A stretch of 64,000 bases of DNA. Origin: Aradus depressus (lineage: Eukaryota; Arthropoda; Insecta; Hemiptera; Aradidae). The stretch lies in NCBI GenBank assembly GCA_963662175.1, contig OY759218.1, positions 14,536,480 through 14,600,479 of the forward strand, given 5' to 3'. The notes under the pieces are model-generated. The model ran no database searches, was not told where the DNA came from, and worked only from the letters and a program-made list of their open reading frames with translations. Of the stretch, positions 23,701 to 33,929 are shown one piece after another. Every line of letters begins with the position of its first letter. The first letter of the stretch is position 1. Made by a program: the position numbers and the translations under genes.

Positions 23701-26700
23701 AATTCAAAGCCCTATAAGGACGACACCTATTAATTTTTAGCGGAATCAGCCGAAGGGGAGGGGGATCAGAGGGGCTCACAACTCAAAAATCCCTATAACT
23801 GCTGATATCATGAATATATCGACATGAAACTTTATATTTAAATTAAAAGTCACATAAAAATGGCACGAATTAGTTTTCCGCGAAATCGGTCTAAGGATGG
23901 GGGGGGGGGGGGGGGGATTAGAGAAGAGGGGCTCGATTTAAATAGCCTAATAACTGCCTGTATAATGAATGTATCGACATTCAATTTAGTTTGAGGATTC
24001 AGAAGTCACTATGTAGTTCAAATATTGAGTTTTAGCCCAAACGGTCGATTGGCTTTGGAAGGAGTGCGAAAACACAATTGATTAATTCGTACTGAGGAAG
24101 TTCATAGCCTGTGATCTACTTTTCTTTTACTGTAATTTCCTAGTGGTCTTCTTTAAGTGAATTACATATTTACAGATGTTCTAATATTCCTCATTCTTAG
24201 AAGGTCTGTTTTATTTTTGTGTACTGTATTATACTGCATAATATGTTTTATAATATGAATTACCAATCTTTTGTAAACTAAATCACAACTTTTTCAGAAA
24301 ACCTGCTTTGACCTATGAAAATCAGGTAAGGCTATTTTTTCTGTTTATTTGAATATTTAATTGTAATGGGAAGTTAACAATTTAATTTTACTGTATAATA
24401 TTATTTTTTCCAGCCGAGTTGCAGTTATAAAACGAAGGACTCTTCCTCTAGGTACTTGTCTTACTTCAAATCTAACATTCACTGACAATTTTAACCGTTA
24501 GTTTTTAAATTGTTAATTTTGAAAACCTTTTTTATTTTCAGTGAGTCATCTAAAAAGTACCTGTTCAGTGTTAAACATGATGTTGCTCCTTTAAAAAAAC
24601 CTCTGAAGGGAGAGACGCCTGGCAAAAGTAAAGAGTTGGAAATGGTTCGTATTATACATGTTAAATTCTCTAGAATAACCTTCGGAGAATATTCTCAAGA
24701 AGAATAGGATAAATAACGTGTTATTCTTGTTTTTTTTTTTGACAGCCAGGCCTTAGTTCTATAAGTTCCTTTTCAACCCTCTACAACAAATACGGTGCAT
24801 GCCAAATAAATAAAAATATGTATAATATAAATTGAAGAAGAAAAAAAACAAACTCGTTATTTATTGATTTATTCGCAAATTTCACTATGCTGTCTGTCCG
24901 GGATTAGGAGGCGCGCCTGGCCGTTTCCACCCTACCTACAAAACCGCGCTAGCCATTACACCTAGTCTAAAAATGTTGACATGTTACTTCGCCAGCTGTA
25001 GTAGTGTTAAGTTTTATTTATATTTAGTCTACGTTTTGTTTTCTTTGCAGTTGGCAAACTGCATCTTACAAGGTTTTTCTTATCATTTCAAATTTAATCA
25101 ATCTGGTTATTTACATCTTCTTTATTCTCCAATATTTTGGAGTGGTTCTCCATTGAACCTCCAGAGTAACCGTAGCTTGGATAATTGGAAATTCCTATTT
25201 GGATTCCACTCCCGGCCTAAACACGATGAATAACTGCCGATGTACCGACACAACATATTTTATGAGTCACTGGTTGATATTTTCAAAATTTTCAGTCCAA
25301 ATTGGAGAGAAAGATTTAGAAAGAGAGCTAAAACTCAATTGATTACAAATAATTCGAGCTGGGAAAGTAAATTTCAAGGGATTTTCTGACGTTTTATTAT
25401 TTGTTTTAATTTAATTTTTTTTATGTATGTGAAAACATGGGGATTTCAGTTAAAGGTATTTATTGTTTTAGGACAGATAATAGAACACTTCGATCTCTTG
25501 TTCCCTCCCTCTTTTCACTTATCCTGGATAGATAGTATGTGAGCAAAATTATATTCATATCTAAAGAACACTTTTTCGTTTTTATAGGAAATGGTGGATG
25601 ACCTCGTGAAAATGATGAATCAGTAAGTAATTTCTCTGTCTTATATACCACTACAGTAAAAACTTGATTATCCGAATTTCCGAATGGTCCAAATCGCTGT
25701 AAGTTCACACAAAAAAAAACGAAAATTTATAGTTACCATAATTTGCTTTAGTACAGTTATAATTTCAGATATTATAAATCCGCTGTGCCTAAAAAAAATT
25801 ACAACATTGTACAGTTGAATTATTAATTATCCGCATTTCTGGGTTTTCAAAACTTTTCTCATCAGATTTGGATAATTGTGTTATTACTGAATTAATAGAA
25901 ACAAGGATCTTCCAAAATCAATTTTCAATGTTTACAATATTTTAGATGGCATTCTCGACCGATTCAAGTTAAAACCAACCCCAGTAAAATTGAAACAATG
26001 GAAGTTGAAGCCCAACCAATGGTAGAACAAAGTGCCTGTGAGGATGAAAAAATTTCTATGTTGGAAGAGACTAAAAAATTTAAAAAGAAAACCCTTAACG
26101 CAGGTCTTCTAGAATTGCTTTACGAACTAATAAAGACGATTGGAAAATTGGTAAGTTTATTCAATTATATTTCTGTTCCACCACCATAAATACTTTATAA
26201 GTCTGTTGAAATCCAAACTGACTACTTTCCGACAGTGTCCCGAAATATTGTCATTCGTTCATTGTGACCCATATTGTCGTATCTAGCAGCCCCTCTCCCC
26301 CCCATCTCAGAGCGGCGTAGAAGGTAGGTATCCCATCGTAACCGATAAGAACTTTATTATTTTATGAACTTTTATTTTTTTATTTGGAGGAACTTTTGTT
26401 TAATTTTTTAAGATACCTAATTCATGTAAATATATATTTTTTAAATTAAAAACTAGAAGCTGGAAGAAAACGAACAGTTTTTGTATTTTTAAAGAGAACC
26501 TGTTATATTTTAATGAATACTTATTTTTGGATATCTATATATAAAGTGATATTTTGCAATTAAGCAGCTAGTTAATGGATTTTTCATTCAATTATAATAT
26601 TATTTCTGTTTCAGAGATACACTGTGAACTTTAATCCCCTTTTTGTTTCAATTATGTATTTAATACAATCGTTTTTGAAACATGAAAGCAATGCTTCTGC

Positions 26701-29700
26701 TTTGAGGTAAAAAAATATTTTATTTGAGTGCCACTTTTTTTGTTTTGCATCTATTATATATAATCTTATTCAATGTATGGATTTAATGAGAGATTCTGAA
26801 GAAGATGAGTATTCTGGGCACCTTTGATTTCTCCTGAGTGGGAGTTCTCTCTAGACTAATCGTGCACTTTTCTCTTCTCACTGACCCCCATGAAGTAAAA
26901 CACCCGAACAAACTAAAAGAGATCAAGAAAACTATCGCCCTGGCGTTCGTCAACAAGAAGCGGCAGACAGGAGGAAGTGGCCATCACGCGGCTCACCCAC
27001 GGCTGCCAGGGAACAGCCTCCCATGTGCCACCTTTGCCACCTCCCACTAGATATTCATCATATCTTCACGGAGTGCTCCTTCTATGAAAACCTCAGGAAA
27101 AATGATATTCCAAGGAGCTTGGAGGAGGTGCTGGGGGACAGCCCCACCATTCCAGATAGAGTCATTAATTTCCTGAAAGAAACCGGGTTATATCAAAGAA
27201 CTTATACACTAGAGCGAGGGGCCTGTTCATTGGGTGCCCCTGGGTCCCGTGGGATCTCACCATGGACCTTGTGGACTCAAGGTCCCTTTATTCGCAATTC
27301 GTATAAAGAGTGGCCAGACTCAGTAAGGACAAGAATAATAAAGCGGTGGAATGATCCAAACATATACAAACAGCTTACACGAATCATCCATTTTTCTCGG
27401 AAACCACGCGACCTAGATAAATAGACAGGGAGGTTCAACTCAAAAATCCTAATAACTGGGAATATTTAAATTCAAAACCCCATAAGGATGGCACCTATTA
27501 ATGTTTCGCGAAATCGGTTGAAGGGAAGGGGGGGACCAGAGAAGAGGGCCTCAACTTAAATACTCTAATAATTGCCAATGTAGTGAATATATCGACACAA
27601 AATTTAGTATGACGATTCAGAAGCCACTATGTATGTCAAATATTGAGTAGTAGCCCTAACGGTCGATTGACTTTGGAGGGAGAGCGAAAACTACTTTTTC
27701 TTGCTGGGGAAATACATGAAGTACGGTGATTCTCCCGACGACTTTTTTTTCTCTTTTACCATTTATTTGAAGTTATCTTTTATTATTTATTTTTAGGTTG
27801 GGGAGGGTGGTGAGCATAATTAGAGAAATTCTGTATTGTCGGCCATCACCTCTTGTAATTTCATATATAAACAGACTGTTTGTAAGAAATATCTCAATGC
27901 CTGGATTTTTCCAAAGAATGTGTCATAATTCATGTAAGTACTTTAGTCGTTTTTTTTTTTCCATTTTTTGGGTTTGAAAAAATGGGGTTTTTACTTCCCC
28001 AGCTATAAGTAGTAAAGGAGTTATGTAATATGTAAAGGGGAGTTATGTAATCGGTCGAAAATTCTATGTTCTCGAGTTTTGAATTTTATACCCAAAGATG
28101 TCGTCTTTTTAAAATCTGAAAAAATAATTTCGTCCAAGAGCGTGACGTGCGTCACGACAAAACTTTCATTTTCAAAGTGATTCACGAGTAGGTAACAGTT
28201 TTTTTCCTATATTATATTTATATTGATTTCACCATTTTTTGTTATGTAATTAACAGTTCACTCACCTAGTTTCTAGTAGATAGAACTGACATGACTTTTC
28301 CAAAAATTCCATTGTAATTAAATAGCATCTAGTATGTTTCTTTTTATTTTTGTACTTTTTAGGTCCAACTACATTTGTCATTCAAGCAGAAGCCTACTTT
28401 GAACGAGGTATTTTATTTATTTATTCTATCATTTTACTCAGCAATATCGAAAGTACTCCCATAATATATATTATTTGTGAAATAGACAATACTTTTTTAA
28501 AAAACATGTTTTCTTTATTTTTATCAAGTGTTTCACAATATCTCTGCAAAAATGTTAAATATCATTGAAGTTTGTCAGAAGCTGGCCAAGTATCGGGAAA
28601 ATAACAGCATGCCCGCCACCCTCCAAGATATATTTAGCGAGAGAACACCTAGATCCCGGAATTAATTGAATTTCTGAAAGAGGATACATATATTCATGCA
28701 TATTTAGAAATGAGTGTTAAAATTCATTGAGTGATGGTTTACTGAAGGACAGACGGTGCGATGGGAAGCGCTCTGGCTTCCAAGAGGTGGCTTGCTATCA
28801 GTTGTGACAACACTCCCTAGACTTGGTGCTAGGCTGGTTGTCCAACCTGCCACATTTACCTACCATCCAGGGACCTCTCCTTCCTAGACTCGACGCTACC
28901 ACTGGAGAGTGTCCGACACTTCTCATCATACTTTTACGTCGCTACCGCTAATCCTATTTTGGAACGCTAATGGTCACAGCAGCCGATGCGTTGAAAAAAA
29001 AAAACCTGCCATTGTAATGAATGTATTGACATATTCATATTTCCTTGAATGAAATTACCGAAGCTATACAGGACACAAAAAGCCCCGGGGACCGACGACA
29101 TTCCGAATGAAGCTTAAAGTACCTAACTCCTGCATGGCAACACTACCTGCTGAACATGTTCTACAGAATGTTGGAGGAAGAACGAGTGCCGAGTCAACGG
29201 GCACAACTCTCAGCATTTCTCATCCACAAGAAAGGCTCACCCAGACGACCCGCACAACTATCGAACAGTGTCTTTAATTAATAGTATGCCGAAAATCTTC
29301 AACTCAATACAGAAGAAGAGACTTTCATCCTGGATAGAAACATTAGGAGTACTACCAGAGGACAATCAGGCTTCCGATCAGGCCGAAGCTGCTCCAATAA
29401 CATCTCTCTACAAGCTATTATATACAACAATATCCGTTTAAAAAATAGATATCTTTAAACTTTTTTCATAGACCTAAAGAAAGATTTTGACTCCCTAAAT
29501 CGCAACATCTTATGGAATAAACTGTCATCCATTGGATTCAGTAAAACGTTTATAGCAGTGCTTCCTGGGAGAAACTCTGACCAGCTCACAAGACCCTTTT
29601 CAACATTAGTCACAATAATCAGCTCAATAATATCATGCTCTACATGGTAATGGTGTTAAAAATTAGAGCACGTTAAATAGAGTACAATTTTATTAGAAGA

Positions 29701-31443
29701 ATTATATTTAATTGTTAATTAAGAGTTATATTTTATATCTTTGTATTTTATTATTATTATTTTCTTTTATATTCTAATATTTTTCCGTTTTCATTTTTTT
29801 TCAATGTTCAAAAATTTATATATCAGGCCGAATCCCTTGCCTAGAAGATGTATTTCCTAAGGACTAATAAAGAATTGAATTGTATTCATTTTTTTTAGGA
29901 TCTTGTTTACTTGAGGTTCTCTGCATCCAGACAGATTTGTCGCTGCGAAATGACAATTGGGAAATTCCTTTTTTGATGTCAAAATGGCTCACCTATGTAT
30001 TTCTGGTTGAGAAGACCACCATAATGCTGTGGTACAGACAACAAAAAACACCTTCACGACGTTGTCACTGCATTCGGTCCCTCAGCAACCTACTTATTAT
30101 CATGTACTACAGAGCCGCCAACCATTACAGTGGCACAAGTAAGTTTTTCTGTAATTTTTCTTAAAAGAATGAATTGATGAAAATATTTGTCACATTACAT
30201 TGCTCCCAAACATATTTACAGTAATCCTGTAGTCTAACTGTACTGAACTGTGTCTCGGATGAAAATGTAAAACGACGAGTCATTGCGTCAAATAGGGAGT
30301 GTTTTAAAAATGAAAATAATTTCATTTTTAAAGGTTGTTTGTCTGACAATCTAAATATATTTTTTGCACCTATACTTTTATATTTACAGTTAGACATTTC
30401 GCCGCAACAAATAAATGGCCGCAAAAGGCACGATAGAAATGTGTAGTTGTTAGCATAGAAGCCTGCTAAAAGAAAGAGCTAAATATACACTATTTGTCTA
30501 CACCAATAAAAAGTAGGCTAATTATTATCAACTTTTTCAAATTTGATTAAATTAACTCCTTTATACTTTTTTGTTATAGGTCTTGAAGATAAATTGAATG
30601 CACGCACGGAGCAGCAGCTAAACGACATTTTAGAAAATGGTGTTCAAATATTAAACCAAATGTACAAACATGATTTCTATTTTTTCCAAAATATTTCTAG
30701 CAGATATGGAATGTTTTATAGATTATTGGAGACACTTGAATACCTTCACTCGAGGAAAGACAGATTCAATAGTTTGAATCTCAGCGAGTCACACAGTAAG
30801 TATTTGTGAATTGATTCAGTTTGGATATAATATCATATTTATTTAAATAATAACTATACTATCCGCCCTGAGTAAAGTGGAACGAGGGGAGGAAGTGGAA
30901 TTTGGGATGCTCTACTATCTGCCCTAAAACAATTGTCCTACTCAACCTACGTAAAGTTAGCCTTATGTTTGTTACAAAATTAACATATGCCACCTAATCT
31001 TATATAAAAAATGATGAGGCCATTACAGGTATGTGACCCACCGCCTCAAAGACATTACTAGTGTACAAAATATCTTTATAAATTATCAACCCGAAATTAA
31101 CTATGTGCTAAAGGACCGAGTAAGTGACACATCATTTTGCAAAGATCCCTGAATAAAATTTCGCTGCGAGATTTTTATGAACCTAATGTAATCTGAACTG
31201 GGCTTTCAAATTTGTTTCTACAACCGTTGTGTTCTTTCTTTCAAATGATTTCTACTCTGTATTAGATTTTGTTTAAATATTTTCTTTTTAATTTTTTTAG
31301 TGAGAACTGTCAGCTATCTTCTCAATGAAGGACAAAACAAAAATAAATATCGGCCACCTAAAGTGAAGTATCCCAATGAGCTTGACGAAGTCTCTAAGCT
31401 GTTCAAGTCTAAAATCCAGTTCGAAAATGTAAAAGAAATGTAA
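4128..31443 (+). CDS. 27-exon gene, candidate ATRIP (mus304)-like
   Basis: Exons, all phase-compatible with AG/GT borders: 4128-4390, 5022-5188, 6462-6572, 7907-7976, 17779-18005, 20477-20516, 20609-20670, 20785-20875, 20954-20997, 21580-21676, 21760-21803, 22417-22510, 22589-22687, 22771-22814, 23017-23041, 23215-23282, 24298-24325, 24414-24451, 24542-24644, 25588-25622, 25946-26150, 26615-26706, 27797-27933, 28363-28407, 29899-30138, 30580-30795, 31301-31443 (TAA). They encode about 942 codons, and the first exon starts mid-codon, so the gene continues leftward. The middle is low-complexity and Ser/Lys/Glu-rich. The C-terminal ~300 residues are helical and repeat-like (LVEKTTIMLWYRQQ, then CIRSLSNLLIIMYY, then NGVQILNQMYKHD). 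These blocks recall the end of ATR-interacting protein in order and spacing. ATRIP recruits ATR to RPA-coated single-stranded DNA. The gene structure is firm, the name tentative. The N-terminal coiled coil of ATRIP would lie outside the window. Confidence 0.68.
5189..6461 (+). other. Intron without recognised elements
   Basis: AT-rich intron with short homopolymer runs. I see no open frame or clear repeat boundaries. Confidence 0.5.
7020..7860. repeat. Unclassified interspersed repeat (family B), longest copy
   Basis: Landmarks in order are AGTATAGGGGAAGTTATGTA, ATAACTCCCGATAGAATGAA, a run like GAATGTATCGACACGAAATT, a G-rich block, then a final GTGATTCACCGACGA near 7850 before a T-rich end. 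The same ordered landmarks recur in at least nine other places in the window. No coding potential was seen and the class is unknown. Confidence 0.75.
7152..7589. repeat. 219-bp tandem duplication within repeat family B
   Basis: 7152-7370 and 7371-7589 are two adjacent, nearly identical 219-bp units, each running from GAAAAAAAGTCTG to a TCATACAT end. Confidence 0.9.
7977..8685 (+). other. Intron segment, possible decayed retroelement
   Basis: The segment 8030-8560 has short protein-like stretches and ends with an AATAAA-containing 3'-end-like sequence near 8525, but I could not match it to any family. Confidence 0.3.
8692..8736. repeat. (TA)n microsatellite
   Basis: A pure TA dinucleotide run of about 45 bp lies between the target-site duplication and the A tail of the I-like LINE. 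It probably grew from the TA-ending target duplication next to the tail. Confidence 0.95.
8814..11841 (-). pseudogene. I-like LINE ORF2: endonuclease remnant, reverse transcriptase, RNase H
   Basis: ORF2 begins MLQNLNIVQWNARS at 11841, the start of an APE-type endonuclease (N and the LSETW glutamate are visible). It then jumps by an internal deletion near 11620 to the pre-RT block WWTVDCERAM. RT blocks follow: APGQDQIVYPML, SYRPISL, QFGFRKGRSTLDSL, FLDIKGAYDNVD, GLAQGGILSP and LQYADDICLY. RNase H (9824-8814) shows YIYTDGSKT, the EALK glutamate, VSDNQSTL and the HSGVEANEIVD histidine/aspartate, then the CPHCGE...H...C knuckle. Several frame changes (near 10710, 10240, 9800) and the lost endonuclease body make it inactive. 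Confidence 0.88.
12866..13026 (-). repeat. 3' LTR of the gypsy element
   Basis: 161 bp, starts TGTAGC and ends GCTACA. It matches 17061-17221 apart from one substitution. The integrase frame runs into it and stops at 12988. Confidence 0.95.
12988..14252 (-). pseudogene. gypsy integrase, N-terminally cut
   Basis: An open frame reads from the junction at 14252 (NPKLISLWTQWSRLEKREG) to 12988 in the LTR. It includes the His-His-Cys-Cys zinc domain (GGAHLGITRTL, then CPGCGAKKG). The catalytic core has VDILGPLP and the second Asp in LHTDQGRQFES, and the Glu lies in YHPESDGLVERFN. A C-terminal GPY/F-like module follows (HRPWAGPYNILKKL). All three acidic catalytic residues are present. RT and RNase H should precede it but are missing. 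Confidence 0.9.
14253..15258 (+). repeat. Inverted duplicate of 12657-13662 (1,006-bp arm)
   Basis: Each base at position x matches the complement of position 27915 minus x without a length change; I noticed two substitutions. The arm contains the integrase C-terminal half in + orientation, a complete inverted LTR (14889-15049), and 209 bp of the LINE ORF1 target flank beyond the LTR. The spacer 13663-14252 (590 bp) is single copy. Because host flank is included, the duplication came after the gypsy insertion, or is an assembly error. Confidence 0.93.
15259..16175 (-). pseudogene. gypsy pol N-terminus: retropepsin-like protease, truncated
   Basis: The frame is -1 relative to gag and overlaps its end. 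The protease active site is clear (IVALVDTGATVSML), followed by the flap-like region and ILGVDFLREN (the hydrophobic-hydrophobic-Gly block). The coding sequence then runs into the linker before reverse transcriptase and is cut at 15258, where sequence switches to an inverted copy of LINE ORF1. The four visible codons after the junction belong to the inverted segment. All of RT and RNase H are absent, so pol cannot be made whole from this copy. Confidence 0.87.
16112..16124 (-). promoter_or_regulatory. Candidate -1 frameshift site, gag to pol
   Basis: On the minus strand the heptamer G GGA AAC (16121-16115) sits immediately before the gag TGA (16114-16112) in the zero-frame phase expected for tandem slippage. 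After slippage the reading continues KLKGATNEGQ into the protease frame. I have not folded the downstream RNA. Confidence 0.6.
16112..17017 (-). CDS. gypsy gag polyprotein
   Basis: The frame starts at the ATG of MPRRARQATRGADGL (17015-17017), just inside the 5' LTR and leader; an upstream extension through the LTR is open but not preferred. It encodes 301 residues. A retrotransposon capsid-like helical region has the WGEYLQYFDTVSRLNNW and LFLGAYITGEARSIYNSLP blocks, and a single CCHC knuckle, CWSCGKEGHVKASC, lies close to the C-terminus. The frame is intact. Just before its TGA lies the heptamer GGGAAAC, placed in the correct phase for a -1 shift into the protease frame. Confidence 0.88.
   Translation of the reverse strand: MPRRARQATRGADGLSEAMGGHDGASGDAAQSFVRPVVQPRAYTEESETWGEYLQYFDTVSRLNNWTGEGKALFLGAYITGEARSIYNSLPEAVRSDFDLCCREIGSHLEPEELRELRKDAFRRRRQEKAETLTQFATGLKMFYARAYPYREGPEKQEALKDQFLSGLRNKETRLHTALTRPSSLDSALRRALVVESTCALYGPPSDVAGIRGEWQEQGGGVVEGAAATVSTDQVPLRNFIQDQKAQILAQGAQLAELTKAVSKLTARVDAGNRQPRGVRSCLTCWSCGKEGHVKASCPGN
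17061..17221 (-). repeat. 5' LTR of the gypsy element
   Basis: 161 bp, same termini as the other LTR. On the minus strand it is followed by TTGGTGGCAGCGGTGGGATC, the position of the primer binding site; I did not identify the matching tRNA. Confidence 0.93.
18300..18657 (-). mobile_element. tRNA-derived SINE
   Basis: On the minus strand the head reads like a tRNA gene: an A-box-like TAGCTTAGAGGTAGC near 18647-18633 and a perfect B box GGGTTCGAAACCC near 18602-18590. The acceptor stem does not pair, so it is not a functional tRNA. The body contains CGGATGGGACCTTAAGCGAT followed by GGTCCCG, a motif common in arthropod tRNA SINE bodies. I could not settle the tail or a target duplication. Confidence 0.75.
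19516..19709 (+). mobile_element. Small insertion element, family A, with 13-bp target duplication
   Basis: 168 bp (19529-19696) is flanked by identical TTAATTGGTATGT copies at 19516-19528 and 19697-19709. Internal landmarks are CCGAAAGTACTCCCATG, GTGAAATTAGACAAT and TTTCACAATATCTCTGCAA. Related sequence occurs at 28424-28560, 44197-44421 and 56950-57020. No open frame, and the class is unknown. Confidence 0.8.
19742..20330. repeat. 142-bp tandem array, four units plus a partial fifth
   Basis: Unit starts (AACAGTTTCG) are at 19742, 19884, 20026, 20168 and 20310, so the period is exactly 142 bp. Units look identical except one base before the start (G, C, G, C, G in order). The last unit breaks off at about 20330. 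Confidence 0.95.
20166..20423 (-). pseudogene. Unidentified coding-like fragment that seeded the 142-bp array
   Basis: A minus-strand frame starts in unique DNA at 20423 (MKIKNEYHVDDSLCY) and runs into the array, where it reads RFTQISLDDFKILRNRALHA and then TLFALLMTDPKV. Composition and hydrophobic spacing look protein-like, but I do not recognise the family. Since 142 is not a multiple of three the frame breaks at the next unit. Confidence 0.4.
21036..21450. repeat. Repeat family B copy with a 21-base G run
   Basis: Carries the family landmarks (GGACGACACC, CGGAATCAGCCGAAGG, ATGAATGTATCGACTTGAAA) and G21203-21223. It lies within the duplicated exon block, and the copies at 21842 and 23690 share its downstream intron. 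Confidence 0.85.
21842..22290. repeat. Repeat family B copy with a 19-base G run
   Basis: Near-duplicate of 21036-21450, copied along with the exon module. G run at 22042-22060. Confidence 0.85.
23690..24170. repeat. Repeat family B copy with an 18-base G run
   Basis: Third intronic copy of the same segment, G run at 23899-23916. The downstream intron text matches the other two. Confidence 0.85.
24725..25230. other. Intron segment without recognised content
   Basis: Contains a GC-richer patch (24895-24960) with no clear tRNA or SINE boxes. No exon was found. Confidence 0.4.
25225..25400. repeat. Partial repeat family B copy
   Basis: Shows AATAACTGCCGATGT and the later TTGATTACAAATAATTCGAG-type end segment. 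Confidence 0.55.
26830..27424 (+). mobile_element. LINE pol C-terminal fragment
   Basis: Two overlapping frames encode the end of a LINE protein: a RLTHG-like stretch, then CHLCHLPLDIHHIFTEC (a CX2C...H...C knuckle) and LEEVLGDSPTIPDRVINFLK. The frame stays open to 27424 with no further recognisable domain. It is broken and lies in a host intron. Confidence 0.65.
27430..27745. repeat. Repeat family B copy
   Basis: Contains AAGGATGGCACCTATTAATG, a CGAAATCGGTTGAAGGG G-rich block, a tATCGACACAAAATTTAGTAT block and the GTGATTCTCCCGACGA end. Confidence 0.75.
28424..28560 (+). repeat. Family A copy
   Basis: Matches 19529-19696 at CGAAAGTACTCCCAT, GTGAAATAGACAATAC and TTTCACAATATCTCTGCAA. Possible short target repeat TATCATT at both ends. 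Confidence 0.6.
28588..29004 (+). mobile_element. LINE 3' end with A tail
   Basis: A short C-terminal coding stretch (ATLQDIFSERTPRSR, then LIEFLKE) resembles the end of the LINE at 26830-27424. It is followed by a GC-richer 3' UTR and an A tail at 28994-29004. Confidence 0.55.
29030..29660 (+). mobile_element. Degenerate LINE reverse transcriptase fragment
   Basis: Across frames one can follow a KSPGTDDIPNEA block, a HPDDPHNYRTVSLINSMPK block, SWIETLGVLPEDNQ and a FRSGRSCSNN-like block in the expected RT order. Many stops and frameshifts. Confidence 0.65.
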
Positions 31444-31616
31444 AAAAAATGTTAAAAATTGGTCCGTCTTTTAAATCAAAAAAGAGGATTCATTAAGTGA
31501 CTAAACCCTTACTGTAACTAGAAATGTATAAATGACATGTGATATTTTGTACCTGATAATTACTTCAAGAAATTATATTGAACTTTTTTTTTTTAATGGA
31601 TGGAAGAGGAAATTTC

Positions 31617-31946
31617 AGTGCCCATACTAGCTCAAATTAACATCATCAGAGAAGAAATGAACCGAAAGTAAAATAAGAAAAAAATGTTCTAATTATCAAT
31701 CGGATCCAAGGTAGTGTAAATGGCCGGAACCGCTCCCAAGCTAGGTTTGCTTAGTATATGGGTGGTAGCGGTATTTTTTAATATCTTTAAAAAAAAATAA
31801 TAATAATTAAGAATTCATATTGTGCTCTGGACGTAATAGTTATTCTACCATCGATCCGATTGATAATTAGAATATTTTTACTTACTTTTTAGTAATTTTC
31901 ACTCTTTCCCCCACTTTTTTGACCCATCGAAGTGAGTATGGGCACT
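31617..31946. mobile_element. Fold-back MITE, about 330 bp
   Basis: Terminal AGTGCCCATACT (31617-31628) pairs with AGTATGGGCACT (31935-31946). An inner arm TTCTAATTATCAATCGGATC (31687-31706) pairs exactly with 31853-31872. No open frame. Located just past the ATRIP-like stop codon, perhaps in its 3' UTR. Confidence 0.8.
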
Positions 31947-32880
31947 CAAATTATTCTTTTTATTCTGAAATGTCATAATTACTAGATAAAAATCTCAATG
32001 CTAAATAAGTAGTATGCTACTTTAACTAATATTACTATTGGTAGGTACTGAATACTGATTATTTTCAAATTTGTATACTGTTTATGCGGCTGGAAAGGAG
32101 GCAGGTCAACTGAATTTTTATTTTTATTTATTGTATATTTTGTGAATTTTTTATTTAATATTTTAGTTGAGAAAAGTGTTAAATGAAAGTAATATCTACG
32201 ACATAATACAGTGAAATTAGCTGTATTCCTCCCCCCGTTAAGATAAAAATTAGAATAAGGGGAAGGGGGGTTTTACACAAAAAACCTACGTGTATTCTAA
32301 TATATTTATATTTTATTAGTATGCATATAAATAATTATAATTATTAAGTTTGGTTTCAAATATTTTTGTAGATTTAATTTTTATTATTATTTTTGTAATT
32401 TATATTTTACTTCTTTTACAAATTTGATACCTCCAAAAAATTTTTTAAATTTGGTTTGAGAAACATTTGTTTAGAGAAAATTGAAACAAAGATGGTAATA
32501 GCAACATTCTGTCCATGTATGAGATATACTTATTACTAAATATTTTGTGTTGCTACCTCTAGAAAAGTTAATAAAACAAGTTCTTTTTCTTTTTTAATGT
32601 GAAATAGTGTTGCATATTTATTTCATTTTAAACATACCCCCAGTTCCTGTGTTTATGTTTACCACTGGGAGAGTGAATATCGTGTCCAGAGGATTAACTC
32701 ACTCAACTTGTACACACAGCTAAGTTCCTTTTTTTTTTCTCTTATTTTGTTAATTTATAGATCTACAATATTATTGACCTCGATTGATTTCATACAAGTT
32801 AACAATTTTAGTTAATAAGAAAATGGAGGACTCGGAGCCTCCAGATATTACTGACAGGTCAAAATGTAACTATAAATAAT
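31947..32880. other. AT-rich intergenic DNA with a dispersed repeat at 32470-32640
   Basis: No gene seen. 32470-32640 resembles the tandem units at 36060-36517 (ATGTGAAATAGTGTT and TTTCATTTTAAACATAC). Confidence 0.5.
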
Positions 32881-32887
32881 GAGTCAA

Positions 32888-33290
32888 TTAATAAAAAGGA
32901 GTTGTTTTGAACTCGTGTAGTACACATCGGCTCTTGGGGATTAACAACATTATTGTGAGTCCGTTCCAACTACGAGCAAGGACAGTATTCAATGTTAAAT
33001 ATGAGCCTCTTCAAGGCCTGCAGGTTTATTAAAAGCCGTAGCCCACAAATCGGAAATTACATTTCTTCGAAATGGTGAGGCTCTAATTGAGATCAAGAAA
33101 AACAAGATTTTGAAAACTTAAACAATATTCAACATGCTGACCCAGTTAATTCACAAAATAAGTTCGAACGAAAACAACGAGATAGATCTAATTAATTTAG
33201 TAGGTGGAACCTTGTATAATATTGTCGACCAAAATCAAGAAATAGTAAATAAAATTAATCTCTAATCCTCATTTCTTTATTGTCAAAATC
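32888..33290 (+). mobile_element. 5' piece of a second I-like LINE
   Basis: 32900-32985 matches the 5' UTR of the LINE at 17733-17640 (shared TCTTGGGGATTAA and GTGAGTCCGTTCCAAC). It then carries an ORF1-like stretch (GLLKAVAHKSEITFLRNGEA) after an internal gap. Truncated. Confidence 0.65.
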
Positions 33291-33929
33291 AAGGCTATTA
33301 TTAGGCATGAATGAAAACTTTAGATTTTTGCTGCGATAAGTCCGGATTTGATCTTTTTAGATTACTATTTTGTTTATTTATGTCTATAGAGTTGTTTGAG
33401 ATTACTGAAGATGGCAACACAAGAGATTGAACCGAAGTATGTATTACTAATTTGTGTGCAGACTGTTACATTTGTTATCATAGTTTCATCAGAAAGGATT
33501 AAATTGATTGGATAGTTAATGTTATTGCTAAGATGCATGTTATTGTCCTTCGCAAAATAAACTGCCCCCCCAGGTCTGACATTGATACACAACACACTAG
33601 TTTATGTTAAATGTGTAATTGTAAAACAATAAAAAACTACCTGGAGAATAAGGCTAATTGTAATAATAAATAATAAAATACTTATCTGTAATAATGCACT
33701 TCCTTAATCCTCAGGAGCCGCCCAACGGAGATGTTGTCTGTACGGAGGTAGGATTGATATTGTGGTGTTAGTATTACAAGTCATAAAATTAACAACTCCA
33801 ACATCAAAGAAAGACTTGACATTTTTGGGCGTCGTCAAAATCTTAATAGAGTTTTACCACAAGCATCAGAACTGACTTCCTCACTCAGAACACCTACATT
33901 GCGGTGCAGCCTACATTTTTCTTCATTAT

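Noticed and set aside
33374..33595. 73-codon minus frame
   Set aside because: No motif, splice context or codon pattern supports it; AT-rich noise.
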